This document shows, in pieces, positions 44,254 to 54,059 of a DNA stretch of 64,000 nt. The position numbers and the translations under genes are program-made. Under the pieces are notes generated by a model. It had not been told where the DNA came from and ran no database searches. It saw only the letters and a program-made list of their open reading frames with translations. Source of the stretch: Micromonospora aurantiaca ATCC 27029 (GTDB lineage: Bacteria; Actinomycetota; Actinomycetes; Mycobacteriales; Micromonosporaceae); the NCBI RefSeq assembly GCF_000145235.1, contig NC_014391.1:1860001-1924000 (forward strand), given 5' to 3'. Each line of letters starts with the position of its first letter. Within the stretch, counting starts at the first letter, position 1.

Positions 44254-44731
44254 CTGGGGTTCCTCCTTCGGTAGGGCGCGTTGTCGGGCGCGCGGAAGCG
44301 GCCGGCCCACCGGGTACATGGGTCGACTCACGGGACGAACAGGGATGGGTGCAGCAGAGGGCTGCTGGTGGAGCGGGATGGTGCGGGTTCGTGCTGGTGG
44401 TGCTGTGCGACCTGAGGGTCGCCGCGCGGCGCGGGCGCCGACCGGCCGACAAGGGCGGGTGGGCGGAGCGCACCGTGAGGTGCGGCGGCGGTTCCCGAGG
44501 TGGGACCGGACCGGGTGGAGCGATATATGGGTGAAGGTGGTGCCGATGAAGGTAGCGGCCGGATCTGTCAGCGCCGGCCGCCGTCATGATCGTCAGTAGT
44601 GCCGTCGACCTGCACTGTCAGACGACCGCTCGATTACGCGGGCGAGGGACGGCGGGACTGTGAGATCCGGTCGGTCTCACAGCCGCCCACGACGGTGGAC
44701 GGCTGCTCTGCGCGTGCGGTGAAGGTGAATG
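44254..44731 (-). other. Intergenic region with TGACAG-type boxes and a terminator
   Basis: 478 bp with no supported gene. It has CTGTCAG-type boxes at about 44,573 and 44,614 and the terminator hairpin of the replication-relaxation gene. Confidence 0.5.
44651..44687 (-). terminator. Hairpin after the replication-relaxation gene
   Basis: Inverted repeat GGCGG-GA-CTGTGAGA / TCTCACAG-CCGCC with a 9-nt loop and a 2-nt bulge, 45-80 bp past the stop at 44732. Stable enough for a terminator; no T-run. Confidence 0.65.
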
Positions 44732-45703
44732 TCAGGGCTCCGGGTCGGGGCCGCTGGGGTCGGTGTCGGGGAAGCGGTGCGGGTTGGTGGCCGGGTTGTC
44801 CGGGCCGTGGTCGCAGGGCAGTTCGTGCAGCCAGCGGCGCGGCCCGGGGTCGGTGGTCAGCGTCCAGGCAGGCCCGGCGGGGTGCTCGCCGTGAAGGCCG
44901 GTGGCCACGGGCATGGCGGTGGGCACCCCGGCGAGGGCGTCGAGGAGGTGCTGCTCGCGGCGGCGGCCGGGGACGCGCAGCAGCACCGGGTAGCGGGGCC
45001 CGTAGCGGGCGAGCTGCTCGTAGGCGCGCAGCTTGCGCAGCACGGTACCGAGGGGTTCGGTGCCATTGTCGTGTTCGAGGAAGAACCCGACGGTGCGCCC
45101 TCCGGCGTGCCAGATGCCGTGTCCGTCGGGCTGGACACCGGTGCCGCTGCCGGCGGCGTAGGACGCGGCGGCGAAGGCGGCGGTGGTGTGCTGTTCGGAC
45201 CACCACCGCGCCAGCCGGGCGTTTTCGTCGGTGCGGGCGTAGCCGAGCAGGTCGATGAACAGCTGGTTGGTGCCGAGCAGGTGGGGCAGGCGGCGGCTGC
45301 CGATGATGCGTTCGGTGCGGTCGATGCTGGTCCGGGGAGCGCGGACGCCGGCGTGGTTCGGGTCGTTGAACTGGGTGGGGTGGACCACGGTGCCGAGCGG
45401 TCCGAGGGTGTAGAGGTACTGGCCGCTGCCGGTGGTGACGTCGGCGAACCGGCTGACCGCCTCCATCTGGTGCAACTGGGCGAGTCGGAGCCGGGCCGAG
45501 CGACGCGATGGGAACAGCGCCGTAGTGATCTGGTCGGTGGACAGCACGTAGTGCTCGGCGAGCCACCGCAACAGCTGATGATCACGGGCGGTCAACCGAC
45601 GAAGCCGGTCAAGACGAGCAAGACGAGACGACGACCGGGACCCAGACGAAGAGGCGGAGGAAGAGGCAGAAGCCGAGCGGGAGACGGAGTTGTTGGTGGA
45701 CAC
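44732..45703 (-). CDS. Replication-relaxation family protein
   Basis: A 323-residue protein, GTG start with GGAG upstream. After a serine-rich lead, the winged-helix region RRLTARDHQLLRWLAEHYVLSTDQI is the mark of the replication-relaxation family (PF13814 type). The middle part shows the family's nuclease-like core (FFLEHDNGTEPLGTVLRKL), with an acidic LEHD where related restriction-fold proteins bind metal. These proteins lie beside VirD4/TraG genes in actinobacterial and firmicute conjugative elements and are thought to start DNA processing at oriT. Here the VirD4-like gene lies directly upstream. Confidence 0.88.
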   Translation of the reverse strand: MSTNNSVSRSASASSSASSSGSRSSSRLARLDRLRRLTARDHQLLRWLAEHYVLSTDQITTALFPSRRSARLRLAQLHQMEAVSRFADVTTGSGQYLYTLGPLGTVVHPTQFNDPNHAGVRAPRTSIDRTERIIGSRRLPHLLGTNQLFIDLLGYARTDENARLARWWSEQHTTAAFAAASYAAGSGTGVQPDGHGIWHAGGRTVGFFLEHDNGTEPLGTVLRKLRAYEQLARYGPRYPVLLRVPGRRREQHLLDALAGVPTAMPVATGLHGEHPAGPAWTLTTDPGPRRWLHELPCDHGPDNPATNPHRFPDTDPSGPDPEP

Positions 45704-45796
45704 GGTGGATGCTCCAAGCGGAAGAGGAGTCCCTCCGAGGGAGGGTGTCTGAGTTCGGTGAGATGGTCACCGGAGGCTGGACACGGCCGGTGAGCG

Positions 45797-45832
45797 GCAC
45801 TGACAGACCCGGACGGCCGGATCTGTCAGTGC
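45797..45832. promoter_or_regulatory. Perfect 11-bp inverted repeat with TGACAG boxes
   Basis: GCACTGACAGA (45797-45807) and TCTGTCAGTGC (45822-45832) with a 14-nt G/C-rich spacer, about 95-130 bp upstream of the replication-relaxation start. Could be an operator, a nick-region hairpin or a terminator. It has the same TGACAG core as boxes in 54,150-54,840. Confidence 0.6.
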
Positions 45833-45904
45833 GGTGTGATGATCGGTGGTGAAGGGCTGGTGAAGCCCGCACGGAAGGGGCGACCGGGACTCGGTCGACC
45901 TCGG

Positions 45905-45920
45905 TCGACAGATCTGTCGA
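45905..45920. promoter_or_regulatory. 16-bp palindrome between virD4-like and replication-relaxation genes
   Basis: TCGACAGATCTGTCGA is perfectly self-complementary. It lies 26 bp after the VirD4-like stop and about 200 bp before the replication-relaxation start. A dimeric repressor site is likely; it contains the same GACAG/CTGTC core. Confidence 0.55.
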
Positions 45921-45945
45921 TCTCGCGTCAACCGTCCTGCGGCGT

Positions 45946-48456
45946 TCAGGTGTTCGCCTTCGGAGCGCTCTTGCCACGGGACCGGCGGTTGTCGTCAGGT
46001 CGGGCCGAGAACCGGTCGACGAGGTCGTCGATCGCGCTGGTGTCCTGCGCCGGCACCGCCTCCGCTGCGGCCTGCCGGATCACCGTCGCCTCACCCACGA
46101 CCGGCTTCGGCGGCCGGGTCTTGAGGGTGAACGCCGGCGTCTGCCGCCCACCGACGACGAGGCGCCCGGCGGCGGTGTAGGCGTCCAGGTGCGTCAGGTC
46201 GTGCTCATCGAGCTCGGGCAGCGTGTGCCGGGCGAGCACGCGGGCGTCCTCCGGGGCGACGGAGAAGTACAGCTTGTTGCGGGCGTTCGCCGACGCGGCT
46301 GCCAGTAGGTCCTTCGGGAACTGGGCCAGGTCCTGGTGCGCGAGGACCATCGACAGCCGGTACTTCCGCGCTTCCGCCAACATCGAGTCGAGACTGTTGG
46401 CGAGGGTCAGGAAGTTCTGACACTCGTCGATGATCAGCGTGGCGTCCCGGCGTCGGTCGGCGGGCACGCTGGCGCGGGCGGTGGCGGCCTGCCACACCTG
46501 GGCCAGCACGAGGGAGCCGAGCAGCTTGCTGGTGTCCTCGCCGAGCTGGCCTTTCGGGATTCTGACGAGGAGCGCACCGCCGTCGAGGACCTTGCCCATG
46601 TCGAAGCTGGACCGGGGGTAGCGCATGGTGCGCTTGACGAAGTCCCGCAGCAGGAACGCCCGCAACCTCGCGAGGACGGGACCGATGACCTGGGAGCGCA
46701 GGGCCGGGTTGAGCTGGTCGTACCACTGCCAGAACCCGGACAGGCCGGCCGGGTCGTCCAGGCCGACGGTCATCGCGCTTCTGAACTGCGCGGAGTTGAG
46801 CAGGGGCGGAATGTGCTGGAGGGTGACGTTGGCGTGCCGCAGCAGGGTCAGGCAGGCCACCCGCATGACGTCGTCCATCCGCGGCCCCCACGCCTTGGCG
46901 AAGATGTTCCCGAAGATCGACACGAGGTTGTCCACGACCAGGTCAGGGTCGTCGCCGGACAGCGGGTTGAGGGTGGGCGGGTTGGGCTGGTCGGGGTCGA
47001 ACAGCACCACCCGCCCGGCGACGCTGGCGGGGAGCCGGTCGAGGATGTCGAGGACCATGTCGCCGTGCGGGTCGATGACCACGGTGCCCCGGCCGGCTCT
47101 GATGTCCTCGACGGCCATGTTGACCAGCAGGGTCGTCTTCCCGGAGCCCGTCGACCCGACCACATGCAGGTGATACCTCGCATCCGCCACGGACAGGGCC
47201 ACCGCGTGGCCACCGACTTCGGCGTCACCCAGAACCTTCGTGGCTCGGCCGCCGGTCGGTACCGCCACCGGGGCGGGCATGGACTTCGCCCGCGCCCGAT
47301 CCAGCCCCGGCACGGCCAGATCCCGCGGCAGCGCGGCCAGGACGGCCAGCTCGGGGGTGGAGGCCAGGAACCCTGATCCGAGCCGCCGGGTGGCCAGCAC
47401 GGCCACCGGCTGCGCCATCCGCGCCCGGTGCGCGATCCGGTTGCGGCCGGCGTACACGGCGAACGACGAGGCGACCGCGTCCGCGATACCGCGTAGCCTG
47501 GCCTGCGGCCGGGACCCACCACGGTGGTTGTTCTTCGCGACGGCGTAGCGGATACCGATCGTCCACAGCGGCTGGGCGGTCTTGTCGAGGATCGCCCGCA
47601 CGTCCCGCTCCACACCGGGATCCCGGCGGCCGGCCGGCTGGCCGCCGCTGCGGGTGGTGGTGCGGCCGGGAAGAAACGCCTCGATCAGCCACAGCAGCGG
47701 CGCGGCGGGATCGATGGCCGGTACGGCCGTTTTGCCGTCGCGGAGCCGGCCGGCGGCGCGGCGGGCGCGTGCGGCGCGGCGGGGGGCGGCGGGGCGGGCG
47801 AGGATCTGCACGCAGGCGTACTCGTCCGATTTGAGCTGCGACCCGGCGGACATCAGCGCCCGCAGCGGGTCGTTGTCGTGGTCGGTGTTGATCGGTAGCC
47901 ACTCCGCGGCGGTCGGGAGCAGGTGGCCGCCGACGGCGGCCGGCATGTCGAGTGGGATCGGCCACGGGGCCTGGTCGTCGGTGGTGCAGGCGGCGCCGGG
48001 CCAGGCGGCCCGCACGGCGGCCTCGACCGCCCCGGCCGGCACTGTGCCGGGCACCCAGATCGAGATGAGGAGCTGCCGGCCGGTCCAGGTGTACTGCCAC
48101 ACCACGTGCGGACTGCCGTACAGCAGCCGGCGCGGGCGCGACGGGGTGAGCGTGCCGTGCAGGTTCGCCCACAGCGCGGCGGCGCTGTGCGGGTCGACCT
48201 CCGGTGGTGGAGCGACCGTGACCAGGCGGGCCCGGTCAGCGTGGCGACGATGCCGCCACCCGTCGAGCAGGTGGCGCCCGGCGACGGACGCGACCAGCAG
48301 GGCGGCGGCGACTGCCAGGAGCCACGGCCGGTCTACCACCCATTCGGCGGTGTGCAGAACCCAGCGCGCGGGCGCGTTCGGCGGGAGGATGACACCGGCG
48401 TCCGGCCCGGAAGGACTGGGTGCCGGCGGCGGCGATGCGACAAGGGGCGGTGTCAC
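45946..48456 (-). CDS. VirD4/TraG-like coupling ATPase
   Basis: An 836-residue protein, GTG start overlapping the VirB4 stop (GTGA). A membrane helix lies at about 45-65. The ATPase has Walker A VVGSTGSGKTTLLVN, a VVIDPHGDMVLDIL segment, Walker B LIIDECQNF and the late LSMVLAHQDLAQFP typical of conjugation coupling proteins. It recruits the DNA-relaxase complex and powers DNA export through the type IV channel. C-terminal tail is disordered and basic. Confidence 0.92.
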   Translation of the reverse strand: MTPPLVASPPPAPSPSGPDAGVILPPNAPARWVLHTAEWVVDRPWLLAVAAALLVASVAGRHLLDGWRHRRHADRARLVTVAPPPEVDPHSAAALWANLHGTLTPSRPRRLLYGSPHVVWQYTWTGRQLLISIWVPGTVPAGAVEAAVRAAWPGAACTTDDQAPWPIPLDMPAAVGGHLLPTAAEWLPINTDHDNDPLRALMSAGSQLKSDEYACVQILARPAAPRRAARARRAAGRLRDGKTAVPAIDPAAPLLWLIEAFLPGRTTTRSGGQPAGRRDPGVERDVRAILDKTAQPLWTIGIRYAVAKNNHRGGSRPQARLRGIADAVASSFAVYAGRNRIAHRARMAQPVAVLATRRLGSGFLASTPELAVLAALPRDLAVPGLDRARAKSMPAPVAVPTGGRATKVLGDAEVGGHAVALSVADARYHLHVVGSTGSGKTTLLVNMAVEDIRAGRGTVVIDPHGDMVLDILDRLPASVAGRVVLFDPDQPNPPTLNPLSGDDPDLVVDNLVSIFGNIFAKAWGPRMDDVMRVACLTLLRHANVTLQHIPPLLNSAQFRSAMTVGLDDPAGLSGFWQWYDQLNPALRSQVIGPVLARLRAFLLRDFVKRTMRYPRSSFDMGKVLDGGALLVRIPKGQLGEDTSKLLGSLVLAQVWQAATARASVPADRRRDATLIIDECQNFLTLANSLDSMLAEARKYRLSMVLAHQDLAQFPKDLLAAASANARNKLYFSVAPEDARVLARHTLPELDEHDLTHLDAYTAAGRLVVGGRQTPAFTLKTRPPKPVVGEATVIRQAAAEAVPAQDTSAIDDLVDRFSARPDDNRRSRGKSAPKANT

Positions 48457-50276
48457 AGGTCCTCCTCCCCGTCGTCGAGGTCGGCGAGGTCGGACGGTGT
48501 GGTGGTTGCGAGAAGATGTTCGGCTTGCGAGGAGATCGACTCGAACGCGGTCCGGTTTGTGCCGGAGATCAGCAGGCCGTGCCCGACCCGGGCCGACAGC
48601 AGCATCCGTCGTTCTCCGGCGGTCAGGCCGAAGGCGTCGGCGACCTGGTCGATGGCCTGCGGGGCCTGCTTGAGCAGCACCTGCGTGGCCGCATTCGCGA
48701 CGACGGCGTGGCCGAGGTCGGTGCCGAGCACGTCGGCGACGTCCTGGGTGATGACCGACAGGCCGGCGTTGCGCTTGCGGCCGGCCTTGCTCATCTTGAA
48801 CAGGAACCGGGCGCCTTCCCCGTCGCGCATCAGCAGCCACGCCTCATCCACCACAACCAGCCGCCGCGCCTGCGGCGAGGAGGTGGTGCGGTACTGCCGG
48901 GGGAGGTCGACCTGCCGCCAGATCTCGTCCAGCGCGAGCAGGGTGCCGACGGTGCGCAGTTCGTCCGGCAGGTGCCGCAGGCTCCAGACCACGAGGTGCC
49001 CGTCCGGGCGGGTCGTGGTCGGTGAGTCGAACAGGTCGGAGAACGACCCGGCCACCCACGGCGCCAGCCGGGCGGCGAGTTCGTGGGCGGCGCCGTTGTC
49101 GTCGGCCCGCAATGTCGCGGCCAGATCCTTCAGCAGGGGAGCGGGCCGGTGGTGGGTGGCCGGGTCGGCGGTGATGCCCGCCTGCCGGTACACCTGCAGG
49201 ATCGCCCGGTCCAGGGCGGCGCGCTCGGCGGGCGGCGGTACCTGCCCCAACAGGACGCTGATCAGCGTGTGGAGGAACAGGCCGCGGCGGGTGAGCACGT
49301 CCGGGCGGCCGTCTCCGGCCGGCAGATCCAGGGGGTTGATCTTCACGCCGGGTGCGCCGAGCCGCACGATGGTGCCGCCGACCGCGTCGGCCAACCGGAG
49401 GTATTCGTCCTCGGGGTCGACGACGGCGACGTGGACCCCCTGGTACAGGTTGCGCAGCACGTCGAGTTTGACGAAGTAGGACTTGCCGGCGCCGGAGCGG
49501 GCGAGGATCACGCTGTTGTGGTTCTCCTGCGCCCACCGGTCCCACCAGACGATGCCCTGGGAGTCCGGGTTGACCCCGTACAGCACCCCGCCGGTGGTGG
49601 CCGGGTCGCCGGGCAGCGGCGCGGGCAGGTCCGCCGACGCGAGCGGGAACGCGGCGGCCAGGGCTTGGGTGTCCATGGTGCGGCGCATCTGCAGGCTGTC
49701 GGTCGCAAGCGGCAGGGTGGTGGTCCAGCCGGGCAGGTGCCGCCACGTCGCGGGCTGCACCTCGATCAGGGTGGACGCGGCCGCGGCCTTCACCTGCGCG
49801 CACGCGTCGAGGAGCTCGGCCTCGGTGCGGGCGTGCACAGTCAGGTACAGGCCGACGCGGAACAGCTTCGCCGCCCCGCGGGCGAGGCGTTCGGCGAGGT
49901 CGGCGGCGTCGTCGGCGGCGGCCTCCACGGACGGGTCGGCCAACTTCCCTTTCTCGGCATCGGCCCGCCGGGACGACTCGAACCGGGCGCGTTGGTTGCG
50001 CAGCCGGGACGCCGCTACCGGGGCGGGGATCGGGTCGATGTGCAACGCGAGGTCGAGGCGGCCTGGCCAGGACAGCAGCGGCTCCAGCCACGCCGGCCCG
50101 ACCTCGGCCGGATACCCGGTCACCACCAGCGTGGCGGCGTAGCCGTCCCCGACTCGCAGGAACCGGGGCGTGACCTCCACCGAAGCCGGTGCCACCGCCG
50201 CCGCCAGTCCTGCGGACGGCGGGCTGGCGCTGGGGTTGTCGTCGTGCGAGGCGCGTCGGCGCCTGACGAAGATCAC
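48453..50276 (-). CDS. VirB4-like conjugation ATPase
   Basis: A 607-residue protein, GTG start overlapping the upstream stop. N-terminal half carries the VirB4 dimer/assembly region; the ATPase has Walker A LARSGAGKSYFVK, VAVVDPEDEYLRL and Walker B VVVDEAWLLMRDGEGA, followed by GLSVITQDVADVL. It energises assembly of the mating channel at the membrane. The short length is usual for actinobacterial versions. Confidence 0.93.
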   Translation of the reverse strand: MIFVRRRRASHDDNPSASPPSAGLAAAVAPASVEVTPRFLRVGDGYAATLVVTGYPAEVGPAWLEPLLSWPGRLDLALHIDPIPAPVAASRLRNQRARFESSRRADAEKGKLADPSVEAAADDAADLAERLARGAAKLFRVGLYLTVHARTEAELLDACAQVKAAAASTLIEVQPATWRHLPGWTTTLPLATDSLQMRRTMDTQALAAAFPLASADLPAPLPGDPATTGGVLYGVNPDSQGIVWWDRWAQENHNSVILARSGAGKSYFVKLDVLRNLYQGVHVAVVDPEDEYLRLADAVGGTIVRLGAPGVKINPLDLPAGDGRPDVLTRRGLFLHTLISVLLGQVPPPAERAALDRAILQVYRQAGITADPATHHRPAPLLKDLAATLRADDNGAAHELAARLAPWVAGSFSDLFDSPTTTRPDGHLVVWSLRHLPDELRTVGTLLALDEIWRQVDLPRQYRTTSSPQARRLVVVDEAWLLMRDGEGARFLFKMSKAGRKRNAGLSVITQDVADVLGTDLGHAVVANAATQVLLKQAPQAIDQVADAFGLTAGERRMLLSARVGHGLLISGTNRTAFESISSQAEHLLATTTPSDLADLDDGEEDL

Positions 50277-51235
50277 GATGTCCTCCTGGTGCGTGGCCTC
50301 CTGACCGGAGGTCCGGTGATGGTGGTGTGGGGGGCGGCGAGTCCGCCGGGGCGGGGCGGCCGGTACGGGTCGGCGGCGGCGGCCAGGGCGGCGGTCGTCG
50401 CGTGGCCGTCGAGGGCGCGGGTGGTGACGCCCAGCCCGGACAGCGACCGGACCGTCTGGTCGGCGCGGCGCCGGGCGGCGTGCTCGCTGCGCTCGCCGCT
50501 GGTGGTGCGGGTGACGATGAGGACCTGCCGGCGCAGTGGGTCCCGCCGTTCGGCGAGGTCGTCGAGGAATCGGGCGTGGTCGGCCGCCGCGTCCGCGAGA
50601 GCCGGGTGCGGCATGGCGTCCGCCGCCTGGGCGAGGGTGCGGGCGGCGGAGTGCAGGTCGACCGGCTGCGCCGACACCACGATCTGCGTCGGCGTCGACA
50701 GCGAGTTCAACCAGCGGCCGAAGGTGCCGACCAGGGCGGCCTGCTCGTCGGCGGTACGCAACGCGAGGTTGACGCTGGTCGCCGCGACCATCGCCGCCTT
50801 CACACCGCCGAGGCTGATCTCCCCGTGGTCGTCGATGGCGTCGGCGGGCAGGTTCAGCGGGGCCGGCAGCATTACCTTCGACGCCGGGGCCTGCACCCAG
50901 TCGGGTGTTTTCGCGGTGGTGTCGGTGGTGGACAGAGCGCGTGGTGCCCGGGAGTGGCGGACCGCGGCGGTCAGCCACATGTCCATGGGCAGTCCGTCGC
51001 GGCGGCCGACCGCGAGGCCGAACACCAGGCCGCCGAGGACGACAGCGGCGCCGAGTAGCACCGGTGCGGGCACGATCGCGTGGAGGGCGCGCCAGGCGCC
51101 GTAGAAGATGACGGCGGCGACGGCGAGGATCGCGAGTTGCCGGAATGTCAGCCCGTAGAGCACCTTGTCCGGCGCGTCCACGTCGGCGGGCATGCGGGCG
51201 GTGACGGCCTGTTCGTCGCGGCGGTCGCGGTTCAT
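50273..51235 (-). CDS. PrgI/VirB3-like membrane protein
   Basis: A 320-residue protein. The N-terminal PADVDAPDKVLYGLTFRQLAILA followed by two membrane helices is the PrgI/VirB3-like module that anchors VirB4. The cytosolic C-terminal part (LVGTFGRWLNSLSTPTQIVVS, RQVLIVTR) resembles the N-terminal region of VirB4 fused in this gene, as in SCO6880-like proteins. ATG 51235 overlaps the upstream stop (ATGA). Confidence 0.87.
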   Translation of the reverse strand: MNRDRRDEQAVTARMPADVDAPDKVLYGLTFRQLAILAVAAVIFYGAWRALHAIVPAPVLLGAAVVLGGLVFGLAVGRRDGLPMDMWLTAAVRHSRAPRALSTTDTTAKTPDWVQAPASKVMLPAPLNLPADAIDDHGEISLGGVKAAMVAATSVNLALRTADEQAALVGTFGRWLNSLSTPTQIVVSAQPVDLHSAARTLAQAADAMPHPALADAAADHARFLDDLAERRDPLRRQVLIVTRTTSGERSEHAARRRADQTVRSLSGLGVTTRALDGHATTAALAAAADPYRPPRPGGLAAPHTTITGPPVRRPRTRRTS

Positions 51236-52146
51236 CGCCGCACCGCCCCCAGGCCGGGGACGCGCAGCCCGCGGGTGAGTTGCTGGACCACGACGACCCG
51301 CACGACCGCGCCGACCGGGTTGCCGCCACGCCCGCCTGTGCCGCTCGTGGCGTAGCGGCGCATCAACCCCGGCACCTTGACCGTGGTCCACAGCAAAACC
51401 ATCACGACGAACAGGTTGAGCACTCCGCCCGGTTCGACCGGCAGGCCCAGCAGCGGCAGCATGGCGCTGGTGTCCAGCAGCATCCACTGGCCGGCGAACA
51501 GCACGAACGCCTGCACCACCGGGATCGCCAGCATGGCGACGTACGACCGCCACCACAGGCGGGCCACACCCTCTGTTTGCGGCAGGGCGTGGCACGCGAG
51601 GGCGATCGGCGCGACCGCGGTGAGCACCAGCGCGACCGCGAAGCGGACGATCACACTGCAGGCCGTGGCGGCGAGCAGGACAACGATGATCGCCAGGCAG
51701 ACGACGAACAGCAGACCGGCGCTCTGCTCCCGTGCGGCCATCAGGTGGGTCTTGACGGCGTCGAGGGCCCCGTCACCGTTGAAGTCTTGCGCGGTCAGGG
51801 CGGTGGTGAACGCGTTCGCGAACTCGATCAGCGTGCCGGCGATCAGCTGCGAGAAGTGGGCGGTGACGAACCCGACCACGCACCGCGGCAGGAGATCCTT
51901 GACGGTGTAGCGGGCGCGTTCGTCACCGCCGGCGACCATGGTGAGAACGCCAGCGGTGACGAACGCCAGGACGAAGACGGTGTCGACGATCCAGACCGAC
52001 CGTCCGGTGAGGGCCTGCACCTGCGGCAGCGCGGTGACGTCCGGGGTGATCAGCAGCGCGCGGGTGATCGCGGTGATGAGCCCGTTCAGGCAGTCCAGCA
52101 GCAGACCGGCGAACCAGTCGAGGATCTGGTTGAGCGCCCAGGCCAT
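51232..52146 (-). CDS. TrbL/VirB6-like polytopic membrane protein
   Basis: A 304-residue protein with about six hydrophobic segments, including VWIVDTVFVLAFVTAGVLTMVA and LIIVVLLAATACSVIVRFAVALVLTAVAPIAL split by a short loop, and a central gap with an LMAAREQS helix. This is the plan of TrbL/VirB6 channel components. ATG 52146 lies 2 bp after the pilin stop. Confidence 0.88.
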   Translation of the reverse strand: MAWALNQILDWFAGLLLDCLNGLITAITRALLITPDVTALPQVQALTGRSVWIVDTVFVLAFVTAGVLTMVAGGDERARYTVKDLLPRCVVGFVTAHFSQLIAGTLIEFANAFTTALTAQDFNGDGALDAVKTHLMAAREQSAGLLFVVCLAIIVVLLAATACSVIVRFAVALVLTAVAPIALACHALPQTEGVARLWWRSYVAMLAIPVVQAFVLFAGQWMLLDTSAMLPLLGLPVEPGGVLNLFVVMVLLWTTVKVPGLMRRYATSGTGGRGGNPVGAVVRVVVVQQLTRGLRVPGLGAVRR

Positions 52147-52148
52147 CG

Positions 52149-52541
52149 TCAGCCTCCGACGATTCCCTGAACGACCCTCAGCAGGACGGGCGCGAGCACG
52201 GCCAGGCCGTAGCCGATCAGCGCGTTCTTCAACGCGCCCTTGGCCTTGTCGACCTGGACGGGGTCGCCGCCGGCGGTGGCCCAGTACACACCGGCCAGGA
52301 CCAGGAACAGGGTGGCGACGGCGGCCAGGATGCCCATCACCCAGGCCTGCAGGTTGGCGATGACGGTGGGCAGGTCGTTGACGGCCAGGATGACCGGCTC
52401 ACCGGCGTCGCCGTAGGCGACGGCGGGCACGGCCAGCATCCCGAGGGCAGCCGCGGCGGGCGCGGCGACCCGGGCGACGCGGCGAAGCGTGGACAGCGCG
52501 ATGGTCAGAGCACGAGAACGTGCCCACAACGTGGGGAACAT
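52149..52541 (-). CDS. VirB2/TrbC-like pilin subunit
   Basis: A 130-residue protein from ATG 52541. A long basic signal-like N-terminus ends in PAVAYG, then a loop, and two membrane helices (WVMGILAAVATLFLVLAGVYWATAG and ALIGYGLAVLAPVLLRVVQGIV) with the GGDP and KAKGALKNALIG turn between them. This is the conserved small pilin-like protein that opens actinobacterial type IV operons. GGGAGG is 11 nt upstream. Confidence 0.87.
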   Translation of the reverse strand: MFPTLWARSRALTIALSTLRRVARVAAPAAAALGMLAVPAVAYGDAGEPVILAVNDLPTVIANLQAWVMGILAAVATLFLVLAGVYWATAGGDPVQVDKAKGALKNALIGYGLAVLAPVLLRVVQGIVGG

Positions 52542-53174
52542 GGGTGGCTGCACCTCCCGCACCGGCTCATGGCCGGCGCGAATAGTCGAAGCGGCGGTCG
52601 GGGAGCCGCCGCCGGGCGCGGGAGACACATGCCGGACAGGGGAGCGCGGTGAACCTCGGGAGGAGCTCGTCCTCCCGTTCGGGTCAGCGGCGATCGATGA
52701 GGTGTCAGCGCATCAACGTGGCGCGGCACCCGAGGCACCCGGTCCCGTGTCAGCCCTATGTCCCGGCCCGACGGCGGGCGAAACCAACCTCCGCGTCACG
52801 TCGTGCTGGCGCCGGAGGAGTTCCGCACCCTCAAACCGGCGTTTGTGAGCCGTGGCGAACACCTGCCTGTCCCACAGCGCTCCGACACGACCTCACAAAC
52901 CTCTAGCGGCCCTGGCCAGCACGCCTTTCCGACGCTGGTGACGGAGCCGCCCACAGCGTCGGCGCCGGAACCTCACAGCAGCCTCCTCGACATCCCCTGG
53001 ACGCCGCTGTGGGAGTCCCGACAGCCCCCGCCCACGGGCACGGCGGTTCGCCGCCGTACCAGGGGATGGATGGGGAACCGGTCGCCGATGCGGCACGGCA
53101 GGCTCGCCGCACACGGTCGCGGGCCCGACCAGATGGTCGGGCCCGCGTGGGGGCGCTCTACGGGGGATGGCACC
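52542..53174. other. Intergenic region upstream of the type IV secretion operon
   Basis: 633 bp with no supported gene; open frames are shadows. It contains one copy of the 42-bp conserved element (52826-52867) about 285 bp upstream of the pilin start and is the likely promoter region of the T4SS operon. Confidence 0.5.
52826..52867 (-). repeat. Conserved 42-bp element, copy A
   Basis: Read on the minus strand, it matches copy B (54818-54859) at 39 of 42 positions (differences only at three C/T or G/C sites). It sits upstream of the T4SS operon in the same orientation to transcription as copy B has upstream of the methyltransferase operon. Weaker similarity continues for about 30 bp beyond the core. 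Confidence 0.85.
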
Positions 53175-54059
53175 TCAGGCGGCTGCCAGCGTCACCCGCG
53201 CCGCGGCCGGTCGCGGACCAGCACCGCGGGCGGCCCGAATGTGTTGTCGTCGCTCGGCCGCCGCGGCGAGGTCCTCCTGCACCCGCGATGAGAGCACCTC
53301 GGTAAGGAACCCGGCGGCGAGCGCTTCGGCGATGCGCACGTCGATGCGTTCGACGCGCCGCCGCAGCGTGTCGACCTCCACGCCGAGCCGTGCGGCGATG
53401 GGTTCGATGGCCCGCCGGCCCAGCCGCAGGTCGATGTAGGGCTGCTCATCGCACTCATCGACGATGCCCACCTCGACGGCGCGGCGTACGAGGAGGTCCG
53501 GATGCCCGTAGGGCCGCTTCGGAGTACGCGGGCCGGTGACGTGCTCGAGGTCGTCCACCGGCACGGCCTCGGCGCCAGCACGCTGCCGCAGTTCATGGCC
53601 GGCCCGCCACGCGGCCATGCACAACGCCGCGTACGGCGCCGGGCGGGCCAGGTCAACCCGGTCGCGCAGCGCGGTCAGGAAACCGGTGAGGATCTCGGCG
53701 TCCAGGTCGTGGGCGTCGCCGGCCCAGCCGGTATGCAGCTGGCCGGCGTAGCGGCGCAGCGCTGGCATCGCCAGGGCGACCGCGGCGATGACCCAGGCCG
53801 GCCCGTCGAGGCGGGCGCGGCGGATCAGCTCCCGCCACACCACGTCCCGCACCGAGTAGGCGCGGGGATGCCTTAGCAGCCACTGCCGCAACGCCGGCAG
53901 CGCGATGACACCCCTGGGTAGACCGGTGTCATCACCGAGCTGCCCGACAAGCGAATCGAGGTCCAGGGACAACGGGTCGGGGTCGCAGGTCAGGTCGGCG
54001 AACGCGGTGTCCACGGCGTCCAGAGGCGAGTCGGGCCAGCCGGTGGCGGAGGAGGTCAT
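53175..54059 (-). CDS. Sigma-factor-like/element regulatory hypothetical protein
   Basis: A 294-residue protein, ATG with GGGAG upstream. The C-terminal region (LGRRAIEPIAARLGVEVDTLRRRVERIDVRIAEAL) is a helix-turn-helix like sigma region 4; the rest is helical (ILTGFLTALRDRVDLARP) and recalls sigma region 2-like scaffolds of actinobacterial elements. It lies between two copies of the 42-bp element and may control both flanking operons. No family is firmly identified. Confidence 0.6.
   Translation of the reverse strand: MTSSATGWPDSPLDAVDTAFADLTCDPDPLSLDLDSLVGQLGDDTGLPRGVIALPALRQWLLRHPRAYSVRDVVWRELIRRARLDGPAWVIAAVALAMPALRRYAGQLHTGWAGDAHDLDAEILTGFLTALRDRVDLARPAPYAALCMAAWRAGHELRQRAGAEAVPVDDLEHVTGPRTPKRPYGHPDLLVRRAVEVGIVDECDEQPYIDLRLGRRAIEPIAARLGVEVDTLRRRVERIDVRIAEALAAGFLTEVLSSRVQEDLAAAAERRQHIRAARGAGPRPAAARVTLAAA

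Noticed and set aside
52758..53291. Plus-strand frame with TLKPAFVSRGEHLP that resembles a minus-strand frame near 54,820-54,860
   Set aside because: The similarity is due to the 42-bp DNA element; base changes are not concentrated at third positions, so coding is unlikely.
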